DNA from: Chloroflexota bacterium
Lineage (GTDB): Bacteria > Chloroflexota > Anaerolineae > Anaerolineales > Anaerolineaceae
Direction: 5' to 3'
NCBI GenBank assembly: GCA_012522475.1
Contig: JAAYKH010000061.1
Span: 1 to 64,000 of the forward strand
Length of the DNA: 64,000 nucleotides
Shown here one piece after another: positions 27,418 to 36,872 of this stretch. The notes under the pieces were generated by a model, which did no database searches, was not told the origin of the DNA, and saw nothing but the letters and a program-made list of their open reading frames with translations. A program made the position numbers and the translations under genes. How positions within the stretch are numbered: the stretch's first letter is position 1; the number at the start of each line of letters is the position of its first letter.

Positions 27418-28894
27418 AAAATTAATTACAACTTTACTTGTTGCTGTTGCCGTTATTGCAGTCATTGCGGGTCTTTACTTGTATGCTGGTAAGGAGCCAT
27501 TTATCCGCACAACCTTATCCGGTTTGACCTTAGGCTCATTATTCTTTATGGTAGCTGCGGGGTTATCTCTGATTTTTGGGTTAATGGATGTATTAAATTT
27601 TGCTCATGGTGCGCTATTTATGTTGGGCGCTTATATGGGTTGGCAGTTATACACCAACCCCACCTTTATTTTTGGAATGTTACCGACAGTAACTGCCTTT
27701 ACATGTGGGGTGTTGGTTTCACCGGTCATTAAGCCATTTTTGATCCGTTGGGAGCTTCCTGAGCAATGGCAAAAAACATTGCCAAAGATTGCCTACGTTC
27801 TGGCAATTGTGCTACTTATCCTGGCTTTTCTAAACTTTAATATCATGGAGTTAGCCAGTACGGCAATGGTTGCTGCAACAACAACGATGGTTGGAAACCC
27901 GCTGGCTGAGATTACACCCCAAGAGCCACTTGCCCAATTTTGGTATCGTCCCGTATTGTTAATTATTTCTGGTTTGTTGGTTGCTTTTGCATCATCTAAA
28001 CCAGGCGTAAAGACTGAATTTGCACCTAAAGAAGACCTTTTAAAAAAGGCAGTTCCTTCGATACTGTTGTTTGCTCTAACAATCATCGCCACTTTATTTC
28101 GAGAATCTGCACCCATTGCGATCCTCTTGATGAACGGGAACTTGCGATTTTTAATCGCGATTTTTGTGGCAGTCGCTTTTGGTTTTATGTTTGGAGCCTT
28201 GATAGAAATCACTTTGATCAGGCCATTATATGTGCGGCCATTCTTTATTGTGTTGATGACCTTGGGACTTAGTTTTGTCATTCGAGAGCTGGTCCAGTTG
28301 CTTTGGGACCCTTTAGCATATCAAATGGTACGCCCACCGCTTTTTGCGCAATCTGGTAAAGCTGCCAGCTTGCTCGAGTGGCTTCAAAACGGAAACGCAA
28401 CCATTAATATCTCCGGGGTTACTTTCCCAACTTATCGGTTATTTGTGATCCTCCTGGGCTTTTTAATGTTTGTGATTGTAACCATCATCATGACAAAATC
28501 GCGGTTAGGAATGATCATTCGAGCAGGCGTTCAGGATCCACAGATGGTGGAAGCCCTGGGCATTAATGTTAAGCGCGTGTTTACCTTTGTTTTCGCCTTT
28601 GGGGTCGCCTTAGCAACGCTAGGAGGTATTGGCGCCGGGCCGTTCCTGCCTATTCAGCCCCTTATGGGCGATCAATTTCAAATGCTGGGATTCATCACCG
28701 TTGTCATCGGTGGCATGGGCAGTTATGTAGGCGCTTTTGTGGGTGCGATCATTCTCGGCATGGGGCGTGCGTTTGGTGATTATTTTGCGCTCAAACTCTC
28801 ACTCTCACCAGCAGTTTCTGAAGCATCGACAGTTATTATCATGGTCATTGTCCTGCTCATCAAACCGCAAGGCCTTTTTGGTAAAAAGGAGTAA
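27401..28894 (+). CDS. livH: Liv-type ABC transporter permease (LivH-like, with enlarged central region)
   Basis: A 497-residue inner-membrane permease, longer than the usual ~290-residue LivH. The N-terminal LSLIFGLMDVLNFAHGALFMLGAY and the C-terminal GRAFGDYFALKL... IKPQGLFG are standard. About 200 residues (roughly 85-280) between them contain extra hydrophobic helices and a loop, so the extra length is an insertion. The coupling-loop region ALGINVKRVFTFVFAFG is intact. The start overlaps livF. Confidence 0.88.
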   Translation: MKPKRKKLITTLLVAVAVIAVIAGLYLYAGKEPFIRTTLSGLTLGSLFFMVAAGLSLIFGLMDVLNFAHGALFMLGAYMGWQLYTNPTFIFGMLPTVTAFTCGVLVSPVIKPFLIRWELPEQWQKTLPKIAYVLAIVLLILAFLNFNIMELASTAMVAATTTMVGNPLAEITPQEPLAQFWYRPVLLIISGLLVAFASSKPGVKTEFAPKEDLLKKAVPSILLFALTIIATLFRESAPIAILLMNGNLRFLIAIFVAVAFGFMFGALIEITLIRPLYVRPFFIVLMTLGLSFVIRELVQLLWDPLAYQMVRPPLFAQSGKAASLLEWLQNGNATINISGVTFPTYRLFVILLGFLMFVIVTIIMTKSRLGMIIRAGVQDPQMVEALGINVKRVFTFVFAFGVALATLGGIGAGPFLPIQPLMGDQFQMLGFITVVIGGMGSYVGAFVGAIILGMGRAFGDYFALKLSLSPAVSEASTVIIMVIVLLIKPQGLFGKKE

Positions 28895-28902
28895 TAAATA
28901 TT

Positions 28903-30042
28903 ATGGTCAATCGTCGAGATGCAATCAAGAAAAACAAACTTGTGAGCTCCATGAAGGGCGAGGGGACACTCTTGGTGCTGCTTGTTGTATTGATTTTATT
29001 CCCTTTTGTGATGAGCTTCATCACCGGAACCGGTATGAACGAAGGCGTTACAAAATTCTGGCAGGGACAGTTAATTATCTTTTTTATCATGGCAGTTTTT
29101 GCCATGAGTTATGATCTTTTGATGGGGTTTGGCGGCATCCTTTCGTTTGGGCACGCAGCCAGCTTTGGTGGGGGGGCCTATACCTTTGCCCTGTTAATGA
29201 AACATGTTGTGCCACCTATAACACATAATTATCGCATTACCATTGGCAGTGTCAATATCACCGATGCTATCGTACTAATCGTTGTTTTTCTGGTTGTACT
29301 GCTCGTTTCAATCTTAATCGGGCTTTTATTTGCAGCCACTTCCATTCGACTTAAGGGCGCCTATTTCGCGATGTTGACTTTGGCATTAGGGTCGGCCATG
29401 CACATGTTGGTTAAAGCCACAGACTTTCACAAGTGGACCGGCGCTGACGAAGGCTTACATGGCGTACCGGTGCCTGTGTGGTTGAACCCTACGCAAAACA
29501 GGCTGACTGTTTATTTTGTTTCCTTAGCGTTTTTAATCATCTGCTACCTGTTAATGAAACGAATGGTCAATTCACCTACCGGGCGCGTAATCATTGCAAA
29601 CCGTGAAAATGAAGACCGCATGCGAATGATCGGATATAACCCCGTGACGTACCGAACGATCGCCTTTGTATCAGCATCAATTTTCGCCGGTTTTGCTGGT
29701 GCCCTGTATTCGATTTGGAATACAAGCGCAACACCGACAATGGTCTCAGCGGTGATGACAGTAAATGCCCTGATTATTACCATTCTGGGGGGTATGGGCA
29801 CCCTGGTTGGCGCTATCCTAGGTGCTGCCATCATGCAAGTTATCAGCCAATTCTTCTACACCTGGTTTGGTGCTCGCTGGCCGCTGGTCTTTGGTGTTCT
29901 TTTTATTTTGATTGTCATGTTTTTGCCCTACGGCATCATTGGTACCTGGCGTATGAAAAAGCATGATCTTAAGCAGTTCTTTGAGCAGGGCAAGCGTATC
30001 ATCGCTCAGAAAAAAACTCTCAACCAGGAAGAGGAAGCATAA
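28903..30042 (+). CDS. livM: Liv-type ABC transporter permease (LivM-like)
   Basis: A 379-residue multi-spanning permease. YDLLMGFGGILSFGHAASFGGGAYTFA is the conserved N-terminal motif, followed by LKGAYFAMLTLALG and the coupling-loop region RMIGYNPVTYRTIAFVSAS. It pairs with the LivH-like protein 8 bp upstream to form the channel. It closes the operon and a probable terminator follows. Confidence 0.92.
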   Translation: MVNRRDAIKKNKLVSSMKGEGTLLVLLVVLILFPFVMSFITGTGMNEGVTKFWQGQLIIFFIMAVFAMSYDLLMGFGGILSFGHAASFGGGAYTFALLMKHVVPPITHNYRITIGSVNITDAIVLIVVFLVVLLVSILIGLLFAATSIRLKGAYFAMLTLALGSAMHMLVKATDFHKWTGADEGLHGVPVPVWLNPTQNRLTVYFVSLAFLIICYLLMKRMVNSPTGRVIIANRENEDRMRMIGYNPVTYRTIAFVSASIFAGFAGALYSIWNTSATPTMVSAVMTVNALIITILGGMGTLVGAILGAAIMQVISQFFYTWFGARWPLVFGVLFILIVMFLPYGIIGTWRMKKHDLKQFFEQGKRIIAQKKTLNQEEEA

Positions 30043-30083
30043 AGAGACAATACCAAGCATTGGAGATAGTTGAATTTTGACAA

Positions 30084-30113
30084 AGTGTGGGTGAAGATAG
30101 CCCTTACTTTTTT
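30084..30113 (+). terminator. Probable Rho-independent terminator of the Liv operon
   Basis: AGTGTGGG pairs with CCCTTACT (one mismatch, one G-T) around a 9-nt loop and runs directly into TTTTTT. It lies 41 bp after the livM stop. Confidence 0.5.
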
Positions 30114-30245
30114 ACATCCAAACGTACAATTTTGTTAGAACCATTCAAATTATAAAAATAAAATGAATTTCGTGTAGTATACTGTTTTGTGCGAGGTAAC
30201 CTTATAGTGGAGGGGGGGTATTCAATCAGTTGGCACGATTTGAAT

Positions 30246-31550
30246 CTATTTTTCACGGCTTACTTCAAGTAGTTGATGTTCGATTAAATTATCGACGATT
30301 GAAAACAAATCCCACGCCGGTACGCCAATTATCTCTGCAATGGAGATCAAATCGTTGGTTCCATCACTATAAGCAATCAAATTCATCATATTTTGGACAA
30401 TTTGCTTGCTATTTTTTGTGCTCAAAGTTGGGTAAAGACCCCGCTTGCCTAAATGGGGTTCGCACAGAATTTTTGTTTTCAAAGTATCATTTCTTTCCAG
30501 GCATTCGAGGCAGTAAGCCATGACCTCATAACCTCCATACAGGCCTGAAGGGGATATAAAATCAAGGTTATCGAGCGATGTATGATATTCGGGGTAGGCA
30601 CCATATTTTGTGCGCATCATTGTTGCGACTGGTAAATCGATACCCGGGCTACAATACTGCCGCTCATCGCTGGCACGGTCTAAATAGGAGTAAGTAACAA
30701 AATTCGGGTGTAAATGCGAAAGAACATGGCGGGCAACGGTATCAGCCAGAGTGTTACCATAGCGGGACGCCAAATAAGAGTATGCACGGTCGTCGCCAAT
30801 GCAGTTGATGTTAAACCCGACAATCATTTTTTCTTTCATTTCCGCCAAGTTTCTGCTTAAATAGACAATGGCGCCAATCGTTTCAGGGATAAAGACGATG
30901 CGATAACTATATCGACGATTGTCCCTATTTTGTAGCCACTTTGCCAGGAAAGATGTCACCGCGGGGCCAGACAATTCATTGTTGGCCATCGATGGGTGAC
31001 AGATATAGGAGGAAAGGAAAATCTCCTGGGGTGTTTTCCCGGGGATGATCAGTTCACCATAAGTGAGGCTCCCCTGAGTATGGGTGCTATCTATAAAAAC
31101 CTGGTATATTCCGGGTTTTAAGGCTTGCCTTTGATTGTGAGTTAGACAAAACCCCCAGCGTTCCTGGTAGTAGGAGGTGATATATGGGATAGCGTCCGGT
31201 TGCTCAGGTAAAGAATAAAGATGAGGCTGCAATTCATCCAGGCTAAGAGATTGGTTCACCGCGGTTGAATAGCCGACCACATGAAGATTGTTTTCAGAAA
31301 AATCAACAATTTTATTACCATCCGGGTCAATAATATAGGCATCATTGATATTCCATTCCTTTGGAACCGTCCAATCAAAGGCCCGGGTGCCTGTTGGCAC
31401 CTCATATGTTTTTAACGCTGGTAAGTGTTTATTGATGATCCTCAGCGTTTCACGGACGCCGTTGCCTGTAATGCTTCGACAAATCGGGAATAATTCAACG
31501 CATAAATTGTATATTTCTTGTCCAATGTCCATAGGATTAACTTCAAGCAT
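30246..31550 (-). CDS. DUF4910 domain protein (putative zinc aminopeptidase-like)
   Basis: A 434-residue DUF4910/aminopeptidase-like protein. The family N-terminus LFPICRSITGNGVRETL is clear. LSSYICHPSMANNELSG carries the M28-like metal ligands (H, then N-E), and SDERQYCSPGIDLPV and EYHTSLDNLDFI supply later conserved ligands. A C-terminal wHTH-like region follows. The family often lies in surface-polysaccharide or sugar-modification loci, with unproven substrate. ATG 31532 (MDIGQ) is an alternative start. It is the last gene of a three-gene minus-strand operon, 11 bp after the GNAT gene. Confidence 0.82.
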   Translation of the reverse strand: MLEVNPMDIGQEIYNLCVELFPICRSITGNGVRETLRIINKHLPALKTYEVPTGTRAFDWTVPKEWNINDAYIIDPDGNKIVDFSENNLHVVGYSTAVNQSLSLDELQPHLYSLPEQPDAIPYITSYYQERWGFCLTHNQRQALKPGIYQVFIDSTHTQGSLTYGELIIPGKTPQEIFLSSYICHPSMANNELSGPAVTSFLAKWLQNRDNRRYSYRIVFIPETIGAIVYLSRNLAEMKEKMIVGFNINCIGDDRAYSYLASRYGNTLADTVARHVLSHLHPNFVTYSYLDRASDERQYCSPGIDLPVATMMRTKYGAYPEYHTSLDNLDFISPSGLYGGYEVMAYCLECLERNDTLKTKILCEPHLGKRGLYPTLSTKNSKQIVQNMMNLIAYSDGTNDLISIAEIIGVPAWDLFSIVDNLIEHQLLEVSREK

Positions 31551-31561
31551 TTAGTAATTGA

Positions 31562-32116
31562 TCAAAATCTATAGTAAATCTTTTGGTTTGTAGTATCGTC
31601 TGGGTCATCCGTCAATACAAAACCAACATTCGCTAGCATTTTTGCAGAGGTTGTGTTTGTCTTTTTCACGTTTCCTGAAATCCCGGTGAGTTTATTTTTC
31701 GAAAGGCGGTCAATAGCATAGGTTTGCAAAGCAGTGGCAAGACCTTTTCCTCGCTCTTCTGGTAATATCCCAATAAAGGCGTGATGAATGATCCTGTCTT
31801 TGACCTCAGACTCTCTAAAATAATAATAATTAAACCCAACCATTTGCTCGTCATGATTGAATATCACAGCACATACCCGCTTGCCAACCAGTTTCAAGTA
31901 AGTCTTTCGCCAAAACCCCAGGCCGCGTCCTTCACGGAGTAGTTGATGCAAGGCATCTATTTCACCGATGCGGGCTTTTGCCAATCCTTCTAATCGAAAG
32001 TCTAAATAAGCAGATTTTTCCATTGGGATTAGGTCGCGTGAAGCAGATAAATTTCGAATTAAAAATAGAAGCCCTTGCCATTCATAAATTATTTTTTCAA
32101 TGAATGATCTACTCAC
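31562..32116 (-). CDS. GNAT family N-acetyltransferase
   Basis: A 184-residue GNAT acetyltransferase. GILPEERGKGLATALQTYAI is the acetyl-CoA binding motif A, followed by NTTSAKMLANVGFVLT (motif B). It starts with GTG, 8 bp after the stop of the preceding gene, so it is translationally coupled. It probably acetylates an amino sugar or amine. Confidence 0.85.
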   Translation of the reverse strand: MSRSFIEKIIYEWQGLLFLIRNLSASRDLIPMEKSAYLDFRLEGLAKARIGEIDALHQLLREGRGLGFWRKTYLKLVGKRVCAVIFNHDEQMVGFNYYYFRESEVKDRIIHHAFIGILPEERGKGLATALQTYAIDRLSKNKLTGISGNVKKTNTTSAKMLANVGFVLTDDPDDTTNQKIYYRF

Positions 32117-32124
32117 AATGCTAT

Positions 32125-33084
32125 TTAACCTGGATAATTTATTTCAAAGTAAAGAGAAGGCGCTGCTCCATAACTGTGCTTATCGTCACCCCGATTGGGA
32201 CTGTTCGCGCCATTAAAATCGAAGGTAGCCATTCCTTTAGCCTTTGCTATTCGTATCGATTCCTTGATCATCCAAGCTGCTAAACCCGTTCCACGCCATT
32301 TCATGTCGACGAGATTCAAGACCATATTTGCCTCCGAGTGGCCGTAGAGCAGCAAACAGGCCGCAATTATGCCATGATCATCAAGGTCTTGATAAGCGAT
32401 TACTTCGCCATAGCCAAGGTTTACAAGATCGACGAGGGCGGGAATTTTTTGACAATTTTCTTCAATAATCTCATCAACCTGGTCATCTACCACTTGCAGA
32501 TAGAGCTTGATAAGATCATCGGCTTTCCAATCCACTGTTCTAGCCGGAGGGGGACTCTTCTCGATTGCGCGCAGTTCGCGCCGCCTAAGCTGGCGGAAGT
32601 CTGAAATAATGTCCAATTCAGTTTTTTCCTGCAAATGGTCAATACAAGCCGTATAGCGCGGACGGATACGAAATCTTGGCTGGTCTTTTTCGTGATAATT
32701 CCACCAATCAAAAATTCGAATATCGTGCAAGCCTTTGGGCAGGGAGGCTTCAATGGCACCGTATTCTGATAAAAACCGCTCAATAAATCCGCTGTAAACC
32801 TCGGTGGATCGCGCCAGGCTGCGGTGGGCGGGGAGTGGGTAAACATCATTTAACCAAAAGGGCCCAACAAAATATGTCAATGCAGGCAATCCGATTTTTT
32901 CACCGTCGGGTTTGCATACCGGCCAAACACACTGGATTTGTTTGCCTTTTTTAGCAATCCACCAGTCTACAGTTTTTGACAGCTTTCCTAAAACCTGTGG
33001 ATGTGTAAAGGCAGAACTCTGTGAAGAATTACTCCAAAATGGAACAATATCATTTCCGTTAACGAGTTTGATTTCAATGCCCAT
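32125..33084 (-). CDS. FemAB/BioF2-like GNAT-fold acyltransferase
   Basis: A 319-residue protein with a FemAB-like double-GNAT layout: an N-terminal part (WPVCKPDGEKIGLPAL, FVGPFWL) and a C-terminal GNAT core with MKWRGTGLAAWMIKESI and the end motif TFDFNGANSPNRG. Related proteins transfer aminoacyl or acetyl groups to cell-surface precursors. It heads the operon with the GNAT and DUF4910 genes. Function is inferred from fold only. Confidence 0.72.
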   Translation of the reverse strand: MGIEIKLVNGNDIVPFWSNSSQSSAFTHPQVLGKLSKTVDWWIAKKGKQIQCVWPVCKPDGEKIGLPALTYFVGPFWLNDVYPLPAHRSLARSTEVYSGFIERFLSEYGAIEASLPKGLHDIRIFDWWNYHEKDQPRFRIRPRYTACIDHLQEKTELDIISDFRQLRRRELRAIEKSPPPARTVDWKADDLIKLYLQVVDDQVDEIIEENCQKIPALVDLVNLGYGEVIAYQDLDDHGIIAACLLLYGHSEANMVLNLVDMKWRGTGLAAWMIKESIRIAKAKGMATFDFNGANSPNRGDDKHSYGAAPSLYFEINYPG

Positions 33085-33768
33085 TTATTCTGCTCGTTCA
33101 GTTAGTCGTGTTAACATACGTCTTTTATACCATGAAATTTCGGCTGCACCCTGGAGACAAAATGTTACGAGACAAAACAGTCTGTATACGGGTTCAGGTT
33201 AGGTGAGCTTGCGAATAATGCACATTGGCCATTGTTTCCAACAATCGATCAGGTGAGTTTAAAATGGCATTAATTGATAAAATTATGCCAGAGCGGTGCG
33301 TTGACAAAAATGCAGAAGGATTAATGGTGTTTTTTCAGCTCTGTCTCAAAGTCAGCCAAGTAAATGTATTTTTGAAAGTGGAAGGTAACAAATTGTTGCA
33401 TCCAAATCTTCGCTTATAGAGATTGCGCTTATAGAGATTGATTAAATGGTGAATAAAGCCGTATTATAGTTTATGAGAATAATAGTTTCCAAAAACTAAG
33501 CATAAATTGGAAGTTGGTTTGGGCTTGCTGAGTGCCAAGCATGACCTGTTCAGCTCATTCATTGAAAGTAGTTGCTTTCTCGAATAACTTTGCCCCTCAA
33601 TAAGTAGAGTGAAAACGCAGCAGCCTGCTCGACGGATTAATCGCAAAAGAGTACTATTAAAACTGGTAAACTATTGTCGTGGCCACATCTGTTTTGCCCC
33701 TGATTTTTGCCGAATTAACTCGCCGCCCGAGCGCACGTGGTTATGAGCAAAAGTTGAAAGGAGCCTTT
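33085..33768. other. Gene-poor stretch with a short tandem duplication
   Basis: About 680 bp without a supportable gene. The 64-codon ORF at 33225-33419 shows no family features. The 15-bp unit CGCTTATAGAGATTG is repeated twice in tandem at 33411-33440. The ORF-track start at 33679 upstream of the DUF1893 gene is not supported because a strong ribosome-binding site precedes the later ATG. Confidence 0.5.
33411..33440. repeat. Two-copy 15-bp perfect tandem repeat
   Basis: CGCTTATAGAGATTG occurs twice without interruption. It is in non-coding sequence and may be a simple slippage product. Confidence 0.8.
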
Positions 33769-34146
33769 ATGTCCACAAAGCGACCCACATTAACTGTCGT
33801 TGTGGATGAGCAAGTTGTCTTTCAGAGCTTCGGAAAATGGTTGCATCCTCTATTCGAGTTAGAAGACCATTTGTCCGAGCACTGTATTGATTTAAAACAT
33901 GCCCTTCTTGTTGACAAAGTGGTTGGCAAAGCCGCCGCCTTGCTTATGATACACCTGGGTGCAGGCAAGGTTCACGGCCTTTTAATGAGCAAGCTCGCCA
34001 TGAGGTCTTTTGAGCACTACGGCATCCCCTATTCTTTTGACCACTCGATTGAAAGGATACAGTGTCAAACTGAATTAATTCTGGAAGCAATTGATGAACC
34101 GGAAGAAGCTTATCAAATATTGCGCAAGCGTGCTCAGCGCGATTAA
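33769..34146 (+). CDS. DUF1893 family protein
   Basis: About 125 residues of DUF1893 (TM1506-like, deaminase-related fold, no proven activity). DKVVGKAAALLMIHLGAGKVHG and the SFEHYGIPYSFDHSI region are typical. I start at ATG 33769 behind AAAGGAGCC. The family is often next to vitamin or metal transporters, and here an ECF transporter follows 166 bp downstream. Confidence 0.8.
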   Translation: MSTKRPTLTVVVDEQVVFQSFGKWLHPLFELEDHLSEHCIDLKHALLVDKVVGKAAALLMIHLGAGKVHGLLMSKLAMRSFEHYGIPYSFDHSIERIQCQTELILEAIDEPEEAYQILRKRAQRD

Positions 34147-34312
34147 CCCAGCCGTAACGGTCTTTTAATGAATAGCAAAAGAAAATACTTGATTCTATAC
34201 GAAATAAGCATAAATTTTGACCTGAATCTTAGACAGAAACGCCTTTTATGGCAAGAAACCTGTTCAACTTATCTGCCAGGCCCATATTTCCACCGAGAAT
34301 TATTAACTTGCC

Positions 34313-36049
34313 GTGTCCTCAATAATACAGATTGAAAATCTTCATTATTGTCCTAAAGCCAATGGTCAGGACGCCCCAGAAATCCTGCGCGGGATTGATC
34401 TCAGCATTGAAAAGGGTTCATTTGTTGCCATAATTGGCGAGAATGGATCGGGGAAGACGACATTAATCAAGCATCTTAATGGTTTATTGGTGCCTACTAA
34501 GGGTAAGGTGTTTGTGAATGGCCTTGATACTCGCTTGAATGAGAATCGTGCCAGGCTTCAAGCCATTGTAGGTATGGTATTTCAAAATCCGGCCGACCAG
34601 ATTGTCGCTTCAACGGTCGCAGAGGACGTGGCGTTTGGTTTAGAAAACTTAAACCTACCGACAGGAGAGATTCAAAAGCGTGTATCATTTCAACTGCAAG
34701 CCGCCGGAATGCTTACAGAAGCTAATCGCCCCCCTCACCTGCTTTCTGGCGGCCAGATCCAAAGGGTGGCTTTGGCAGGTGTGCTTGCGCGCAACCCCCA
34801 GGTGATCTTATTAGATGAGCCCACCTCAATGATTGACACTCAAGCCCGCCAATCTTTTCTTAGAACCTTACTCAGGTTGAAACAGGAAGGATTGACCATT
34901 ATCTACGTCACCCACCATTTAGAAGAAACACTCGAAGCAGATCAAATTATCATTATGCAAGCCGGTCGTGTTGCGGCTGCTGAAATCCCAGCAGAAATTT
35001 ATAAAAAAAGCGAAAAGCTATACGACTATGGGCTTGAAACCCCTGAAATTTACCAAATTGCAGAAGGTTTTCAGTCTTTAGGATGGCAAGTTCCAGCCCC
35101 AAACTTGAGAATCAAGGCTTTATTAGATCATCTGCCCCATTATTCTATGGGCTGCCACAAATCTGATAAGCAAGCAGTTAAACAAAAATACATCCAGCAT
35201 GAACCCATCATCAATATAAGCAATCTTCACTACACTTACCTTTCTGGTTCACCGCTGGCTAAAAAAGCCCTCAATGGTGCTGACCTTGCAATTTCACCAG
35301 CAAGTGTCCACGGTATTGCCGGTGCCAATGGATCAGGGAAATCGACGCTTTTGCAGCACTTCAACGGACTATTACGCCCTGAAAATGGGCATGTCCGAGT
35401 TGAAAAGATGACGCTTGAAGACCCACACACGCCCTTGCGCAAAGTCGTTCAAAAGGCAGGCCTGGTCTTTCAAAGCCCAGAAACCCAGTTTTTTGAAGTT
35501 TTTGTAGGCCACGAGATAGCCTACGGACCCAAACAATTCGGCATGCCAGATGTTCGAGAGCGTGTTCGTCATACCATGCATAGGGTTGGGCTGGATTTCG
35601 AAACCTTTAAGGATCGGCGTTTAGAAACGTTAAGTGGTGGAGAGAAAAGAAAAGTGGCCCTGGCCTCAATGCTGGTGCTTGACCAGGATATTTTAACGTT
35701 TGATGAACCCACCGCAGGTCTGGATCCCAAGGCACGCAATGAATTAATAGCCTTGTTTAAGGTCCTAAAGGAAAACAACAAAACGATTATTATCGCCAGC
35801 CATCGATTGGAAGAAATCGCTGAAATCAGTACAAATTTGTCACTGATGCGCTTAGGAAAGATAACACATACAGGCACTTGCTCAAATCTAATAACCCATC
35901 CGACTGCCCTCGCAGAGGCTTCCCTCTCACCGCCCCTGGCGGTCACTGTCGCCAGGGCATTGATTGAAAAGAACTGGCCCATTGATATTGAAAATTCTTA
36001 CACCGTTTCACGTTTGTTAGCTTCAATCAAGGATTGCCTCGATGAATAG
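34313..36049 (+). CDS. ECF transporter energizing ATPase, fused double ABC domain (EcfA1-EcfA2)
   Basis: A 578-residue tandem ABC protein that powers an energy-coupling-factor vitamin/cofactor importer. Domain 1 (about 1-255) has GENGSGKTT, LLSGGQIQRVALA and VILLDEPTSMID. Domain 2 (about 295-560) has GANGSGKST, LSGGEKRKVALA and LTFDEPTAGLD. Two separate genes are more usual, so this is a fusion of EcfA1 and EcfA2. A GTG start with little SD is used. The EcfT start overlaps its end by 8 bp. Confidence 0.9.
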   Translation: MSSIIQIENLHYCPKANGQDAPEILRGIDLSIEKGSFVAIIGENGSGKTTLIKHLNGLLVPTKGKVFVNGLDTRLNENRARLQAIVGMVFQNPADQIVASTVAEDVAFGLENLNLPTGEIQKRVSFQLQAAGMLTEANRPPHLLSGGQIQRVALAGVLARNPQVILLDEPTSMIDTQARQSFLRTLLRLKQEGLTIIYVTHHLEETLEADQIIIMQAGRVAAAEIPAEIYKKSEKLYDYGLETPEIYQIAEGFQSLGWQVPAPNLRIKALLDHLPHYSMGCHKSDKQAVKQKYIQHEPIINISNLHYTYLSGSPLAKKALNGADLAISPASVHGIAGANGSGKSTLLQHFNGLLRPENGHVRVEKMTLEDPHTPLRKVVQKAGLVFQSPETQFFEVFVGHEIAYGPKQFGMPDVRERVRHTMHRVGLDFETFKDRRLETLSGGEKRKVALASMLVLDQDILTFDEPTAGLDPKARNELIALFKVLKENNKTIIIASHRLEEIAEISTNLSLMRLGKITHTGTCSNLITHPTALAEASLSPPLAVTVARALIEKNWPIDIENSYTVSRLLASIKDCLDE

Positions 36050-36872
36050 TCGATTTGAGTTTTTGGGCGATACAAGTGCTTTTGGGCAGTACATTCCTCG
36101 CGAATCCTACATACATCAGCGAGACCCGCGAACTCGTTTGATCATCTATTGCTTATTGTTCCTCGGTGTGGTGTTTACGCCCAATTTTTACGGCCTTGGG
36201 TTGAGCGCGATCATCGTATTATTGCTCTATTTCCTGGCGAAACTGCCGATCCAGCCTACATGGTTAAACTTTAAACGCGGGTTCCCATTATTACTGATAC
36301 TGGCCGTTTTACAAATTGTTCTCGGGACAACGATTGACTCTGATGTGGTTTTAGGTTCCTTGCTGAACGTTGCCATCACACAACGCGGGTTGACCAATGC
36401 AGGTATGCTCATTGGAAGGTTTTCGATTCTGATTGCACTATTAAATGCGTTTTCGATGTCGCTTTCGACCTCACAAATGACTGCAGCATTGTTTTATTTA
36501 TTAAAACCACTCGAGTAGCTGCGCTTCCCCGTCAACGATTTGACCATGGTTGTTCAAATAACCATGCGCTTTCTTCCCTTACTTGCCCTATCGGCTGAAA
36601 AGATTGCCAAAGCCCAGGCTGCTCGAGGCGGCGATTGGGAACAACGTGGATTTAATCCCGTCCGGCAAGCCAAACGGGTGCTTCCCTTAATCGTGCCCTT
36701 GATGGTTAACAGTCTGAAACGTGCTGAAACTATGGCGCTGGCCATGGAATCGCGTGGGTTTAATGCTGTCGAAAAACGAAGCAGTTATTACGCACTTGAA
36801 TATACCTGGTTGGATGGCATTAGCTTGCTGGCTGCATTGGGTCTGAGCGTGGCGCTCATTCTGTTGGTTTAA
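36042..36872 (+). pseudogene. EcfT transmembrane subunit interrupted by an in-frame TAG
   Basis: The ORFs 36042-36518 and 36540-36872 are in the same frame and separated by TAG at 36516-36518. The first part holds four or so membrane helices and ends at ALFYLLKPLE. The continuation LRFPVNDLTMV, AKAQAARGGDW and MESRGFNA carries the conserved ARG-type coupling motifs of EcfT that contact the ATPases. The intact protein would be about 276 residues, normal for EcfT. A single base change (CAG or AAG to TAG) explains it. Either the transporter is dead or the base is a sequencing error; the ATPase and S genes look intact. Confidence 0.85.

Noticed and set aside
27793-28281. 162-codon minus-strand ORF inside livH
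   Set aside because: It is antisense to a membrane-protein gene with full family features, and its composition is that expected of a shadow frame.
33225-33419. 64-codon ORF upstream of DUF1893
   Set aside because: No ribosome-binding site, no family features, and it lies in an AT-rich gap with a tandem duplication.
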